From: Steinernema hermaphroditum
Lineage: Eukaryota; Nematoda; Chromadorea; Rhabditida; Steinernematidae
Assembly: GCA_030435675.1 (NCBI GenBank)
Contig: CM059624.1
Coordinates: forward strand, 13,540,769-13,604,768
Direction of reading: 5' to 3'
DNA: 64,000 nt
Position 1 is the first letter of the stretch, and each line of letters starts with the position of its first letter. Positions 36,950-48,749 of this stretch are shown here, one piece after another. The notes under the pieces were generated by a model that worked only from the letters and a program-made list of their open reading frames with translations, did no database searches and was not told where the DNA came from. The translations under genes and the position numbers were made by a program.

Positions 36950-36957
36950 GGCACGAA

Positions 36958-39234
36958 AAACAAAGAGGAATCCTATCATCGAAGGATGGGGGCGCTGAGT
37001 TCGTAGTTCACCGAGATTCGACTTTTGGTGAAGAGCGAGACGACAGAGAGCTACGGCTTCCTGGTGTTCCAGGCCTTCTGGTACTATCATTGCGCCAGTA
37101 ACCACCGCTCACTGAACTCATTTCAGAGAGTGAGAACAGATAATCGAGTTTTCTCGAAAGTTCGGATAACCGAGCCGAAAACAAGAAACCCGCAAACTCT
37201 GCACTGAACTCATTTATGAAAAAGCAAACCCGACTACCACTGATACAAACAAAAGACCTGATTTAAGTCTTTCATTGGATGTTTAATGTGAAAAATTTAG
37301 AAAACAACCTTTGGTTCTTTGGTTTTACATAGGACTCATATATCCTTTTTTTGGTCAGTTCTAAGCTAGTCTCCTCCCAAAGGACTATGGCCAAGATGTA
37401 GTCTTTTCGTTGCAGACTTCTCATCCCGGTCAGCATAGGAATCATTTATCCTCTTTATTAAGAAAAGAACAACTTATTCTCATGGATAGTAAAGCAGAAA
37501 GTGAATATCAAAGTTCGGCGAATTCTGTATTTTTCGTAGTCAAATCTGATAGTCGCCAACAGCAGCATAAGAATAAGGATCAACAAGAAAATGACGTTTT
37601 AAAATGGTTTCCTATTGCACTAATCCGCTTTTTTTATTAGATTCTCCGATTATTGATCTCAGATACCATGGCAGGTCCAAAAGCGGCATTCTGGTCGTCG
37701 GGTTACCCGAGATCGGATAACCGAGTTGCCCGGTCTCGCGCCGGGATCTTGAACATCAGAGTCGAAGGGTCTGTTCTCCTCAACAGGTCAGATCAAAAGC
37801 AGAATCGGATTCTTGGCTTATACCCAAGATCGATCATTTCCCGATGGATTTAAACCATCCCCTGGGACTTTGAGACTTGAACCGTCGTCTTGGATCTGGA
37901 TTGGATTTCACGACAGTCTTTACAGCTGCTTCAGGGTGTCAACTCTGTCTTGTAGACACTTCACAGAGTCTACTAGAGAGATTTGAGTTAAAAATTGCTT
38001 CATTGCTTTGGTCTGCAGTGTTTGTCTAGTAGACAGACGCGGAAGTGTCTGTCAGTGAAGGCGTGAACTTCTTTTTATAGCACCTTGTATTTTAGACATC
38101 TGAGAATGCCAAACCAGGCACAATTCCATTCAAAAGACAACCCTATCGAGACAACCAGACGTCTAGAATACAGACTGAGCACACAGCTTGCAAAAACACT
38201 TTCTTTATCGACAAACAAAGTTCACCTTATGGGTGTTGAAACAAACTTCTGCTTTTTCATTAGGCTACTCCTTATGTCTACTGAATTCATATTGTCGCTT
38301 TTAAGCATAAAAAACAAGTCTGCAGACGGAGGGAAGGAACTAACGCATAGAAGTAATTACCTTGTACAATTCAAGATACATAATAGTCCGTCGAGTAAAT
38401 ACCAAAACAACAAAAAACTCACCGTGAAAGTATGCTATGCAGTAAGTCCATTATAAATTCCATGCCCTCTCTATTTAGGAAGTGCATTGCATAGGATACA
38501 GTGCATATCATTAAGTGCATTAGACTTATGGTCTCCAGTGAACAATCCATTTGTCCTTGCAATACGGGTCCTCATTCAAGGAATAAGCCTCCTACAGAGA
38601 ACATTTTGTTTCCTGGAAAAGTCTTGACCATCAATGTCGAAGAACCTGACGGCTCCCCCTTGCCCTTTTCCTCAGCCTAAAATCGCTGGCGTATACCCAA
38701 GATTTGGCCATCCCCTCACGGATTTGAACCGTCCCCTTTCAAACATGAACAGTCGCTTTGAAGATTTAAAGCATCCACGAGGATTGGATTTGCACCTCCT
38801 GTACTGAGATGAACGCAGCACACGACATAGGATCCCAATCAGGGCTGTGCGAAAGTAAGGACCCGAGAATCGTAGATATAAGAGCCAAGACGAGAGTAGT
38901 CGAAAGATCTGACTACTCTCCCCATACGCCCCCATAGAATTGGATTTATATCCTGTAAATGAGGCCTGTGTCACCCTTCTTGGACTTAGCCTTCTGGATG
39001 TGCACCAGAGGGGTAGAGTCGAGACGTACACAGCCCTGATCCCAATCTATGTGTGGAAAACGGTCCAAATCCTGTTTAATTCCACGGAAACGTTCCAAAT
39101 CCTTGCCCACCCTTGGAGAGATGGCTCAAACTCCTGGGGGAATGGTGGAAATTCCCGACGGGGTGATTGAAACTGTATTGTAAGGGCAACTGGACATTTT
39201 CCTTCGGGGATCAAAAAGAAACCCAAAATAGGAC
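36958..39234. other. gene-poor, repeat fragments
   Basis: 36970-37150 is a partial R1 copy (CTACGGCTTCCTGGTGTTCC, CATTGCGCCA, CGCTCACT). About 37815-37865 and 38680-38740 share a short repeated segment (TATACCCAAGAT, ATCCCC...GGATTT(A/G)AACC). No coding sequence recognised. Confidence 0.45.
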
Positions 39235-39637
39235 GCAGCTGAATGATCAGCATCAACCTCAGGTCCTCTGAACCCCGTGGTTTTCCAATTACTCCGGGAA
39301 ATATTCGCCGTTTCAGGCCACCACATGATATTCCAATTAAGTGGACAGGTGGCCGAAGACAAAGCGCCGACGGATACAAAACAAACCACGTCGGTGTCGA
39401 TTCATTCTTTAGAACTTTCCTACCGTATCCTCGAGAGGTTTCTGAAACATCTGCGCCACAGTTTGGCCGATTTTACCAAATTTCGCCCCGAAATGTCAAG
39501 TGCATCCTAAAGCGTCTGGCTGCATTCGGCTAAAAGCCGCCTGGAATCCCATCCTCCAAATGACATTAATCCCTTTTTGCAGCGCCGCGAACAAAAACAA
39601 CGACAGCCACGGTCAAAAATCAATGGAAAGTGCCAAA
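39235..39637 (+). repeat. dispersed repeat R2, copy 2
   Basis: Gap-free partner of 29710-30112. Here R2 precedes R3; at the other locus R3 precedes R2, both in the same orientation. Confidence 0.88.
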
Positions 39638-39761
39638 AAATTCGTCAGTTTATGGTCGTAATGGAATGCATGTTCAACAAGGTGCGGCAGTTGTGTTAAC
39701 TGTACTCAATAACGCACCAGTTGATTTGATTTCATATATGTATACGGACATGATAATTTTA

Positions 39762-39975
39762 TTTATTTCGTTTTGACCAAAACAGTCGTAAAACTAAATA
39801 GTGCCATAAATTATGTCTAACTTTGTACGTCAAGTCACGCGATATCCGAGTAGATCTATTGTGTGGTTTTGTCTTGTGCCGTTGTAGGCAAAGTTTATCA
39901 TACAAAATGGTTATTACTATTTCTTTCATCAATAGCCTCACTCCACTTTCTGTCATGCCAAAGACGCATAACCTC
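39762..39975 (+). repeat. dispersed repeat R3, copy 2
   Basis: Same-strand match to 29326-29560. The 93-codon minus-strand frame through it is interrupted in copy 1, so I do not treat it as a gene. Confidence 0.8.
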
Positions 39976-42900
39976 AAACAGTGATCAGTGAGTCGTTCTT
40001 CCTTCAGAATGAGTCTTGTCTTCTGTTTTTGAAGGAGCAAAAGTACGCCACGGGGATCGCGCTGGTCCGAACCTGATATTTCGAATTATCGACCAGTAGC
40101 GGGCCGATCTATGATCACTTTGCAGGGAGATGTTCCCCGGATTCCATAGCCCACCCTATCCAAGAACCAAAAAATCAGCATCAAATGATTCTGAGCAAAT
40201 AATCTCGACGGAAGACAAGCCATACCGTTGTCGGTTGTACAAATTAACAACACACGTTGCAAGCGCGATATTGATCAAGAACAGGGAACTCATCTAAACT
40301 TCGTTGGGATCGATATGCTTTTGATAGCTCTGCCTTAGACCGCTTTTCTGGATTGCCTGAGCAGACAGCTACTCCGAGTACTCGATAGGGAGACAAATAA
40401 AAGGAAAGCGTAGTCCCAAATTTTATGCCATTATGCGAAGTCACGCGAGTCTTTTGTGCTTACGTGCATAATGGTGATTATTATTTGTTAGATTAGTAGC
40501 CACCTTTCCATGGAAGGTACCTTTAAACTCCCAAAGTCGTTAACATACGATATGTAAGAATGAAAATGATAGGTAGCTGACAATAAAATAAACACAAACA
40601 GAAAAAACATTAAGACTTCATGCAGAACTCCCTGTTTTGACTGCCTATACAGGCAGGTGCGCCAAAGACAAAGTGCCCACAGCAATACAAAAGCAGAATA
40701 GTGACCTTTGCGTTTTGCAAAAACAATTAATCAGCAGCTTAACGCCATCGAGAACACAGAAGGCGAGCGCTTAAGGAGCTGCGGGCGGGGAAGTGGGGGC
40801 GGCTGGCTCAGCTGACACTTTACCGCAGTTGCCAATAAATAAGCGGAGGAGAGGGGTAACGGGGAAGACCGCAGTGTTTTCTTGTTCCCTCAGGCGATGT
40901 TTTCCCAATCACTCACGCGCGCACACTTCACGCTTTTTGTACTTGTGCATGTGGAGTGCAAAATGAAGCTATAAGTTGAGGCATGCAGCTGGAAAACGAG
41001 CCAAAGTTATGTTGGAAAAGCAGTAAATTTTATGGCCTTCGAAAGGGCAATCACGCATTAATCACTGCTTAAGATGAGACATCATACGTCCAGACAGACA
41101 CATCCAAGACATCAGCACTTTGAGTGGCAGCACGCTAGAAATGTGTAGTTTCTGATGTGTGGGAACTGAGCTATTCCAGTACAAAGCACTAATTGAGAAT
41201 CTGCACGAGCTTCAGAATGGTCAATATCTGAAGAGTAAGTGAAGTAAATATTTCATGTGGAGGTACACTTCTGCAAGCCTCGATATACTACATGTAGACG
41301 ACGTACATACCCACATACCCACAGTAGCAAGTGAGTGGAAAATATATACATTTGGTGCATTCGGTTAGCTGTTCAACTGCAGGGCGTGGATTCGCCGGTT
41401 CGCCATTCCTATGTGGAAAGGTAATGCTTTGGGAAAATACTGCTTTACCAGGCTTCCTTGTATATCACTCCACACCAAGAAGACGCAATTTGCGTCACGC
41501 AAACGATTGAGATGTGATAGAATAGATAAGGGTTGAGCTGCGAGTTGAACGCACGCGCTTCTCAAACTCACGAACACAGGCAGAGGCCCTGAATCCAACG
41601 TTTAGCAATCAAATCCGTGAATGTCCGTGCACAGCGGCGGAAATGAGAAGTTTGCGCGGGCGAACAAGCAAGCCGTGGTAGGGGTTGCGGACTGTTTGCG
41701 TACCAGTGTTGTTCCTGAGTCCACTCCATTTCCATGGCAAGATCACTACATCATCCAAAATCACGTATGTAGGGACGGAGTCGAACCGACTTGGAATGGA
41801 GTGATATACAAGGAAGCCTGGTAAAATCGAACCGACTCCGACCAATTACAAATCAGACACGTTCGCTACGAGCCACACAGACACTTCCAATAGACCGGTT
41901 TGCGTTCGAGACCGACAACCGACCAATTGTCTACCGGATTAGACCGGAATAACGATACAATGAGCGCCAATTTTGCCGCCCGCAGAGCTATTGATGCCTC
42001 AATCCGAAAGACCGTGGGATGAGCCGTGGACCGGCGATAAGTTCAGGCATAAGCGGAGCCTGGGATAAGGTCAGGGAAGAGACCGAGAATGAACGGGGGA
42101 AAAGTGTTTATGAAGAGGGCACAGATGCAGAGATGGTCGAAGCTTTGTAAAATGCGCCCGGGATGGGATGAGTGTGGACAAGGCATAGCCTATGGCAGGT
42201 ATGGGAATTTCACGTAAACAATAGAAACAAAGGGAAGGAACTACAAAACATATCTCCAGCTATATTTTTCCCAGAATACAAAACAGTGCCAGGCGTGGAA
42301 AGCAATGAATGTTGATAGTTTAGCACGGTGGACACTCGAAAAAATGTGTATCCGTCTAGACATTAGAAAAACAGTTACTCACACGATGCCAGCGACGAGA
42401 AGAATCTTAGTGAGGTCGCGAGTAATTTGAAACGGCATTCAAAAATCAAGTACCGGTAGCAGACGGATGGTTCGTCACTCAGGGTGGGTCCATACCTTCA
42501 CATCGTCTATCTATCTACCAAAACAAGACCACAAAACGGAAATGCTCTTCGCACTCCGGGGCACGGATCATTGCTTCCAGATGTTTCAATCGGCTCTGGA
42601 GGCAAACAAAAGTGCCTATCGGTTGACATGTGTTTGCCACATTGACATTATTAATTGGATTTGAGCATTAATGAGATGAGATGTACTTCGAAACATTAAC
42701 CGCTTGATTAATTGCTGCCTCGTTGATTGGAGTCAGTCAAATACAACTTTGAAACTGCACACTCAAAAGCAGTCTCGATGTCAGACAGAAGCAAACAGCA
42801 AGGAAACAAAGGTTTCTATGGCAAAAATTTCTATCGAGACTTTCTACACATAAAAAGGGATCGTAACGGATGCATGGGATACTGGCGCATTGTCATGGCC

Positions 42901-44542
42901 ACGAAATTCCCTTCTTTAACTTGAACTTTTATTCCGAATCATTAATTTACATTAAGCGGATCCATTAATATCCAACCATTCGTTGAACGCCGTTGCTTGG
43001 TTTTGCCACGATTGCATCCTCAACGTTTTCGTGATTTCGTCTCGCCATCTTGTTCTGGGTCGTCCGAGCGGTCTCGAAACAAGTGCTGGGCAAAGGTGGG
43101 CCTATTTGACTTTTGTGGAAAAATCGTCATTTTGCCTTATGTTTTGCAATATAATCGTTTATCAAGCCACGTACTATCGGGTAGACCCTTTTATCCCTAC
43201 CCCAGCCGAGAAAAAAGGGGTAAACTGGCCATTTTTACTGCAAACTGCCCACAAATCCACCTATTTCACTCACTCAGGGACATCGCTGCGGGACCATCGT
43301 GACTTGTGATAAAGATGGCCCATTTAGGCCAGAATGAGCAATGTGCTTAAGCTGTTCTTACACACCATCTGTTAGAGGAAGGGATGAGAAAAAAAAAAGA
43401 GAAAAAAAAAAACCATGAGCGCTCTTTAACTCCGCTCCCACGCGACTGTCGCGATACATTGCGAATTCAGGGATTTCGTTGCGGGACCACAATCGACCCA
43501 CCCCTTGCTCACCCCTGCTCGAAACGAAATTGCCTTCATTGATTGTATATTGTCTTTTCCTTATCTACTAGCCTCGCCCGACTGTACAGGGGGTAGAGTG
43601 CATGGGACAATGCATGACACAATCCCGTACGACTACTTATCGAGCTTAAAACTCTATTTCAATCACTTGACAAACGTTTTCACTGCTGATACCAAGCTCT
43701 CTTAGAAACGATCTTTCTAAAGTGTCGGCCTGAGTGATGACTGAACAGTAGCGCCTTATCTTTTAACACCATAAAAAAACATTTCAAAGTTACGTCCAAA
43801 CCAGCATGGTCAATATTGTATAGCCGACCACCCTTGACTGATTTCTGCAATTGATTGGAGGTGCGATTTGGCAATAAATGAGGATTTTATGTCCACGCAT
43901 CCAGAGCAAAAACCGCGATTCCGTCTCGCATCCTACAGACCTCGTGCGAACGTGGATTCAGCATCGTAACCCATACCCATCTGCAGATTTTTCTAGATTT
44001 CACTTAGGCTGAAGCTAATCTTGCGCGATCCAATCAGAATTTATTGCTAAAGTCTAATAGAAAAGGTTGCGTGCAACACGGAGATAGAACGTACTTGATA
44101 ATCAAAGTGCAAAAGATAAAAACTTCTAACTGAATGGATTGGTCGTTGCCATACAGTCAGATGACTCGCCATCGAAAGTGCACTGAGGAACATCTCTTAA
44201 CCGCATTGAATATTCTGCATAGGCCGTTCCTAATGCGTCACATCCTGAATAACGGAAATGATGAAGGATCACAAAGTTCAACGTGCTGATTGCATGGCTC
44301 TTCGGGCTCGATTAGTGCACGTTTTGTTCATCCGATTCTCGCACTATCTAAGCCTAGCTGGTAAAATCTGACTGGTTCCGAATTCCCAGTACGCAAGTGT
44401 CTTAGCCACGTCCGGGATACCAGAATGCACTAACTGACCATAGTGCAAAACGTTTCTTTCGCATGTTTAGCTGACGTTTAGCATCAAGAGATTTATCGCT
44501 GTCACGCTTTGTTGAATTCTCTTTAAGCGTGGATAAGGTCAA
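39976..44542. other. gene-poor region with a 29-bp inverted repeat and repeat R7
   Basis: A perfect 29-bp inverted repeat lies at 41444-41472 and 41797-41825 (CCAGGCTTCCTTGTATATCA in the left arm), enclosing about 325 bp; R7 copy 2 (41820-42000) follows at once. 40750-40880 is GC-rich (GCGGGCGGGGAAGTGGGGGC), possibly regulatory. An A/G-rich run lies near 43388-43412. No gene recognised. Confidence 0.5.
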
Positions 44543-45286
44543 TTGCTTAGAGATCTGTCCCGAGCACGTTTCGGGTTTCACTTACAACGGAACCTTCCGA
44601 AGAATTCGCTTTTTGATTGTTTGCGATCGATTCAAAGAAACTGTGGATATACTATTGCTTTCATCATTTCGACGATCAGCAAAGCTTTCATGGAATGGGC
44701 GACTTCGTGTAGGATGGTCAAAGATATGTACTTTGTAAAGAAATTGGATGCTGCTTCTTTTCAGCTCTGTCGCGAGTTTGTGGAGAAGAGTACGTTGGTG
44801 AAGCTTCTTTTTGGGAGTCACTTACACGACGACGAACGGATGATCGATTTGATGAAAACGGTCCTCGTTCAAAAACAGTTCCAGACGCTTGTGATTGGGG
44901 ACTGTAGGAGTTCCGTCCTGCAAGAACTCCTCACATTCTACGAGGAACATGTACAAAAAGGAGAAGAAGCAGGTTTTTACGCAAAACAACGCCCTAACAG
45001 AAGGATTGGTTTCTTTGGGCATTTGTTTGTGTATTGGAAGGAAATTACGGAACTGTTTAAAGATAAGCTGGAAGTCTGCTCGAAAGAAGAAAGTGAATCC
45101 GTTGGAAACCAGTTTTGTTTAGCCTCCTGCGGTAATTTCGACGAACCTTCCCGCGTGTACAGACTCCACTACGGTAGCTTACGTGCCTACTTTCGGTTTG
45201 AATGCACGCGTAAACCTGAAAACATGTCCGAATTGAACTTCCTAGGAGACAAAGAAATGGCACGTGCTCGTCTATTGCTACTATAA
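44543..45286 (+). pseudogene. N-terminally truncated member of a nematode-specific protein family
   Basis: An open frame of 247 codons, with its first ATG at 44690, aligns with residues of about 100-310 of the gene at 53378-54310. Shared blocks are SKAFMEWATSCRMV / TKAWIEWACSRRMV, KLDAASFQLCREFVEK / RLDDASLHLCQQFVEK and the C-terminal FDEPSRVYRLHYGSLRAYF / FDKPSGAYKFTDGDVRAYV. The N-terminal third, including the VPLNFYDAV-type start of the family, is absent upstream in all frames. Either the 5' exon was lost or this is a pseudogene with a surviving 3' frame. Function of the family is unknown to me. Confidence 0.65.
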
Positions 45287-48200
45287 TCTTTGTACTTTGA
45301 TGTAATATCTCCAGTTGCATCTCACGTTAATGTGTAAACAAATGTTTTGTGTAAAAAAAGTGTCTCTCGGTCAATTCTCCACTGCCCTGAAGAAATTCAG
45401 TAATTGGTTCTTTTAAATTAAGCTTGGTACAAAGGGAAGGGCACTGTTGGTTCGAACTCGGGTCTTGTTTTTTCGACTCCTTGTTCTGTCCTACGCGCGC
45501 TCCACAACGTGGAAGTGATGGACAAAGGTGAAAATGCCGTCTTCCAGATCGTTCCGAGATACGGACAAGAATGCAGGTCAAGTTGGGGTCCTCCGTTTTG
45601 AACGGAACGTGGTGCCCAGTAGCACGTGATGCCCAATGTTCTCACTTGTTCTCATTCAATAATACAGTATAAGATTTTGGCGATCTCGCGGGATACTTTC
45701 GCATGCAAGCGCTTCCTCTATCTCTGGTGCTATTATTCTACATTTCCTAGGCTTCTTACCCATAATAAATTTGATCAAAACCACATGACCTGTTTAATCA
45801 GGCTTGGGTCGCGTCCTAGTCCCTCCACGTCTGACTCATCGGCCACTCATCCTGGTCATCAGTGTCCGAATTGAATCTCTAATTGAATCGCACAACCTCA
45901 GAGCGCTTTCTGGAGAGAAGCCTAATCATATCACCGTGCAACGGTCGAAAAATTCCATTTTGCCCGTTTTGAACTCATTGCAAACAAGTTTAGTTAATTC
46001 AACAAGAAAGTTCAGTTAGTTTCGAGACAACTGCTTTTTTAACGAATTTTTCATCCTTTTGGAATTTGCTTTCCCGGTGACATTGCAATAAGAGAGCGGC
46101 AATTTGCGCTTGGAAGCTATGCTCACATCACCTCACATCGCCAAATAGACCCTCGGAAAGGAAATAAAAAAGCGACATTTCCAATGTTCCACCGCAATAC
46201 TTTATCCTGACATGTTCGACGACATTATCGCCTGCTTTCGGCGACACAACAGAGACTTTGATCCGGTTAGTGTGTTGGCAAAAGCGAAGGCATGCGTGGA
46301 GGAAGTGGCTTTAAAATTCTATATCCTAAAAAACTACACTCTAGAATGCGTGCTCCTGCTCAAATACAATGAGAACCGAACCGGTTATCTTATTCTTCGA
46401 ATGACATTTGGGTTAAAGTCGTCTCATATTCTTGCATAGATCGTCCGATCTGTCTGCATTGACATCAAAATGGAAGTTATCCTGTCGAGAGTGCATTCAA
46501 AACTCAAAACGCGCGTGTAAAAGCCCTACAATAGTCAGCAACAGTCTTCATTCAAACGATTTCAGACTTTCTTGTTAGGACCCAAAAGTCTCGAGCAGTC
46601 TGGAGGATATCGAGAGTTCTGGTGGGGACCCGCCTATTCGCGTGTTTTTGGGCCGCTGGTTTAATGAATATGATGAAGACTTTGGCCTAGCTGGCTTAGG
46701 GCCTAGCTGTGGCCAAGTCATAAACCGTAGAAGCAAGCACAAAGGTCATAAATGTCCTTGTCAGGGACGTCGGAACCCATTGACTCACGGAACATGCCTA
46801 AAAGCCAGGAGGAAGAGCGATCAGATGTTGCAATTCCGGCTCTTCAAAGCGCGCCATTATCGGTCGGCTCGGTCGCATCGCGACTAAATAATTCCGGCGC
46901 CCTTTGGGAGATCAAAAAAGCAATTCCGACAGCAATTCGGGGTCTCATTATTTCCCTCATTTAATGCGCCGCCACGAATATCTCCGTGTCGGGTTCTGGC
47001 GCGATGTAGATCGTACTTGCACACGGAATTTTATGACGACTTAATAATTCAATTAGCGTGCAAGTGGCCGAATTTTGGACGATGATTGCAGCGGGGGCAA
47101 GGAGTCGGTCGATAGGGTAAGAGGCGAAGTAATTAGCTGGAAGTGGAGCGGATTAACGCGCTTAAGTCGTCGGACCACTTTCGGCAGCGGCGGCTGATTG
47201 CCAGTGAGGAGCGAAAAGGTCGCCGGGAGCAGCTGAAAAGAAATTAATTTCGAGAAATGGCCGAGCCTGTGGAGGAGGCAAGGTGCTAAGATTTGCATTT
47301 TTGGGGTGCCGCCGAATCGATGTCCTCGATGGCTAGGGACGCAGAGAGAGGGTCGCCTTTTCATTGCAACTTTAATTAAGATTTTTGTAGTCTCCTGAGG
47401 GTTGACGATGGTTTTTTGGAGGAAGGTAATTGAACTTGCCATCAGATGGGAAGGACACTTTTTGGTTGATGCCGCTTCCGGTTAGGGAACGAACCGTTCG
47501 ATCTTGGGACGAGGTCGTCGTAAAAAATGGAGGATTTAATGGTAATTGCAGTAATTTTGGCAATTTACGACCTAGATTAGGCACCAACTTTGAGGTGCTC
47601 CTTTTTCGGACTGAGGCCATTATTCTTTTTTAATCAATCACATGACTTCTCAGAAGTCTCTATGGTATTTGTGCCTTCAACGATTGGTCGATTGGTCCAC
47701 TCTGAGGATCTCTAAATGAGTTGAGTGAGCGGTCGTTTGTTGGCGCAATGATCGACCCGGCTCCCAGAAGGCCTGGAATTCTATAGAGCCGTTCAACGTC
47801 TTGCCAAGATGTTCATCGCAAAGCATCTTTTTCTGTTTATCTTGGATGAAACACGGTGTCCCTAAAAAGAGGGATTCTTGAGATAGCCACCACCTCCGGA
47901 ACCTTCCTCTTCGGAGACTGCAACGCTTGAAGATAGAAAGATCAGTAACGCCGGCCATGGAAGCAAGATGAACGAGGCCATCGTTTTCAAATCTGAACAT
48001 TCCTACTACTTCCGTAGTTGGCCCTGCTGGAGGAACCCTCGACGGAGCGCTGTCCTCTGATGGGCAAGTGTGTGCAGCTGCTCGCTTTCTTCGAGGTACG
48101 TTCTCGCCCCCCAGGAGCAACCCTTGCTTGTTCGCTCCTCTGACTCCCCTCCTAACTTTTCGTGCTGGAACTCCACTTGTCCCTCATAGGGTTCTGGCTT

Positions 48201-48640
48201 CGTCTCAACCACATTCTACCATTCTGAAGCCCCAAGAAGATATCCAAATGAAATTGATCGGCGCAAAAAGGTGATTCAGGAACATCTCGCTTCATGAGGC
48301 CGTTTTCTGTCATTTGTCGGTACCATTTGGAATGTTCGTGGCATAACTCGAGCCAGTACGAAGTGTACTTACAAAGACGACGCGACTTCAAGAAGCTCCC
48401 ACAAAGGATAGAAAACAGTAAAATCAGAGCGAGTTTACAAGTTTAAACTCTCGAATCAATGGCAGTTTGCCGTGTAAGACACTAAGACATTATTAAGACA
48501 ATAAGACTCTCGACGATTTTCTTCAACTCTCGGCACGATGTCCAAGTAGAGAGTAGCGATCCCAACCGCCCGTGCGCCCGAAAGGCTGATTACGATAGAG
48601 GCGCAGGTGGTGTGGGAAACCATCACCGGTTCGGCTGGGG
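45287..48640. other. intergenic, no gene recognised
   Basis: Anonymous sequence. 46900-47250 is rich in ATTA/TAATTA words (AATTAGCGTG, AATTAGCTGG, TTAATTTCG), which might mark homeodomain sites, but this is only suggestive. About 47690-47830 is a reverse-strand R1 fragment (GAGCGGTCGTT, TGGCGCAATGATCG, CCCAGAAGGCCTGG). Open frames at 46212-46439 and 47053-47442 show no family features. Confidence 0.4.
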
Positions 48641-48749
48641 GCGTAGACGCCGGAGATTCAGTTTCATAGTTGTGCTTCGAAAATCGCCTATGAGCCGCCC
48701 GGGAAATGCAAAGCTCAAAGAATTACGCCCTATCAAGCGGTGGGATGAG

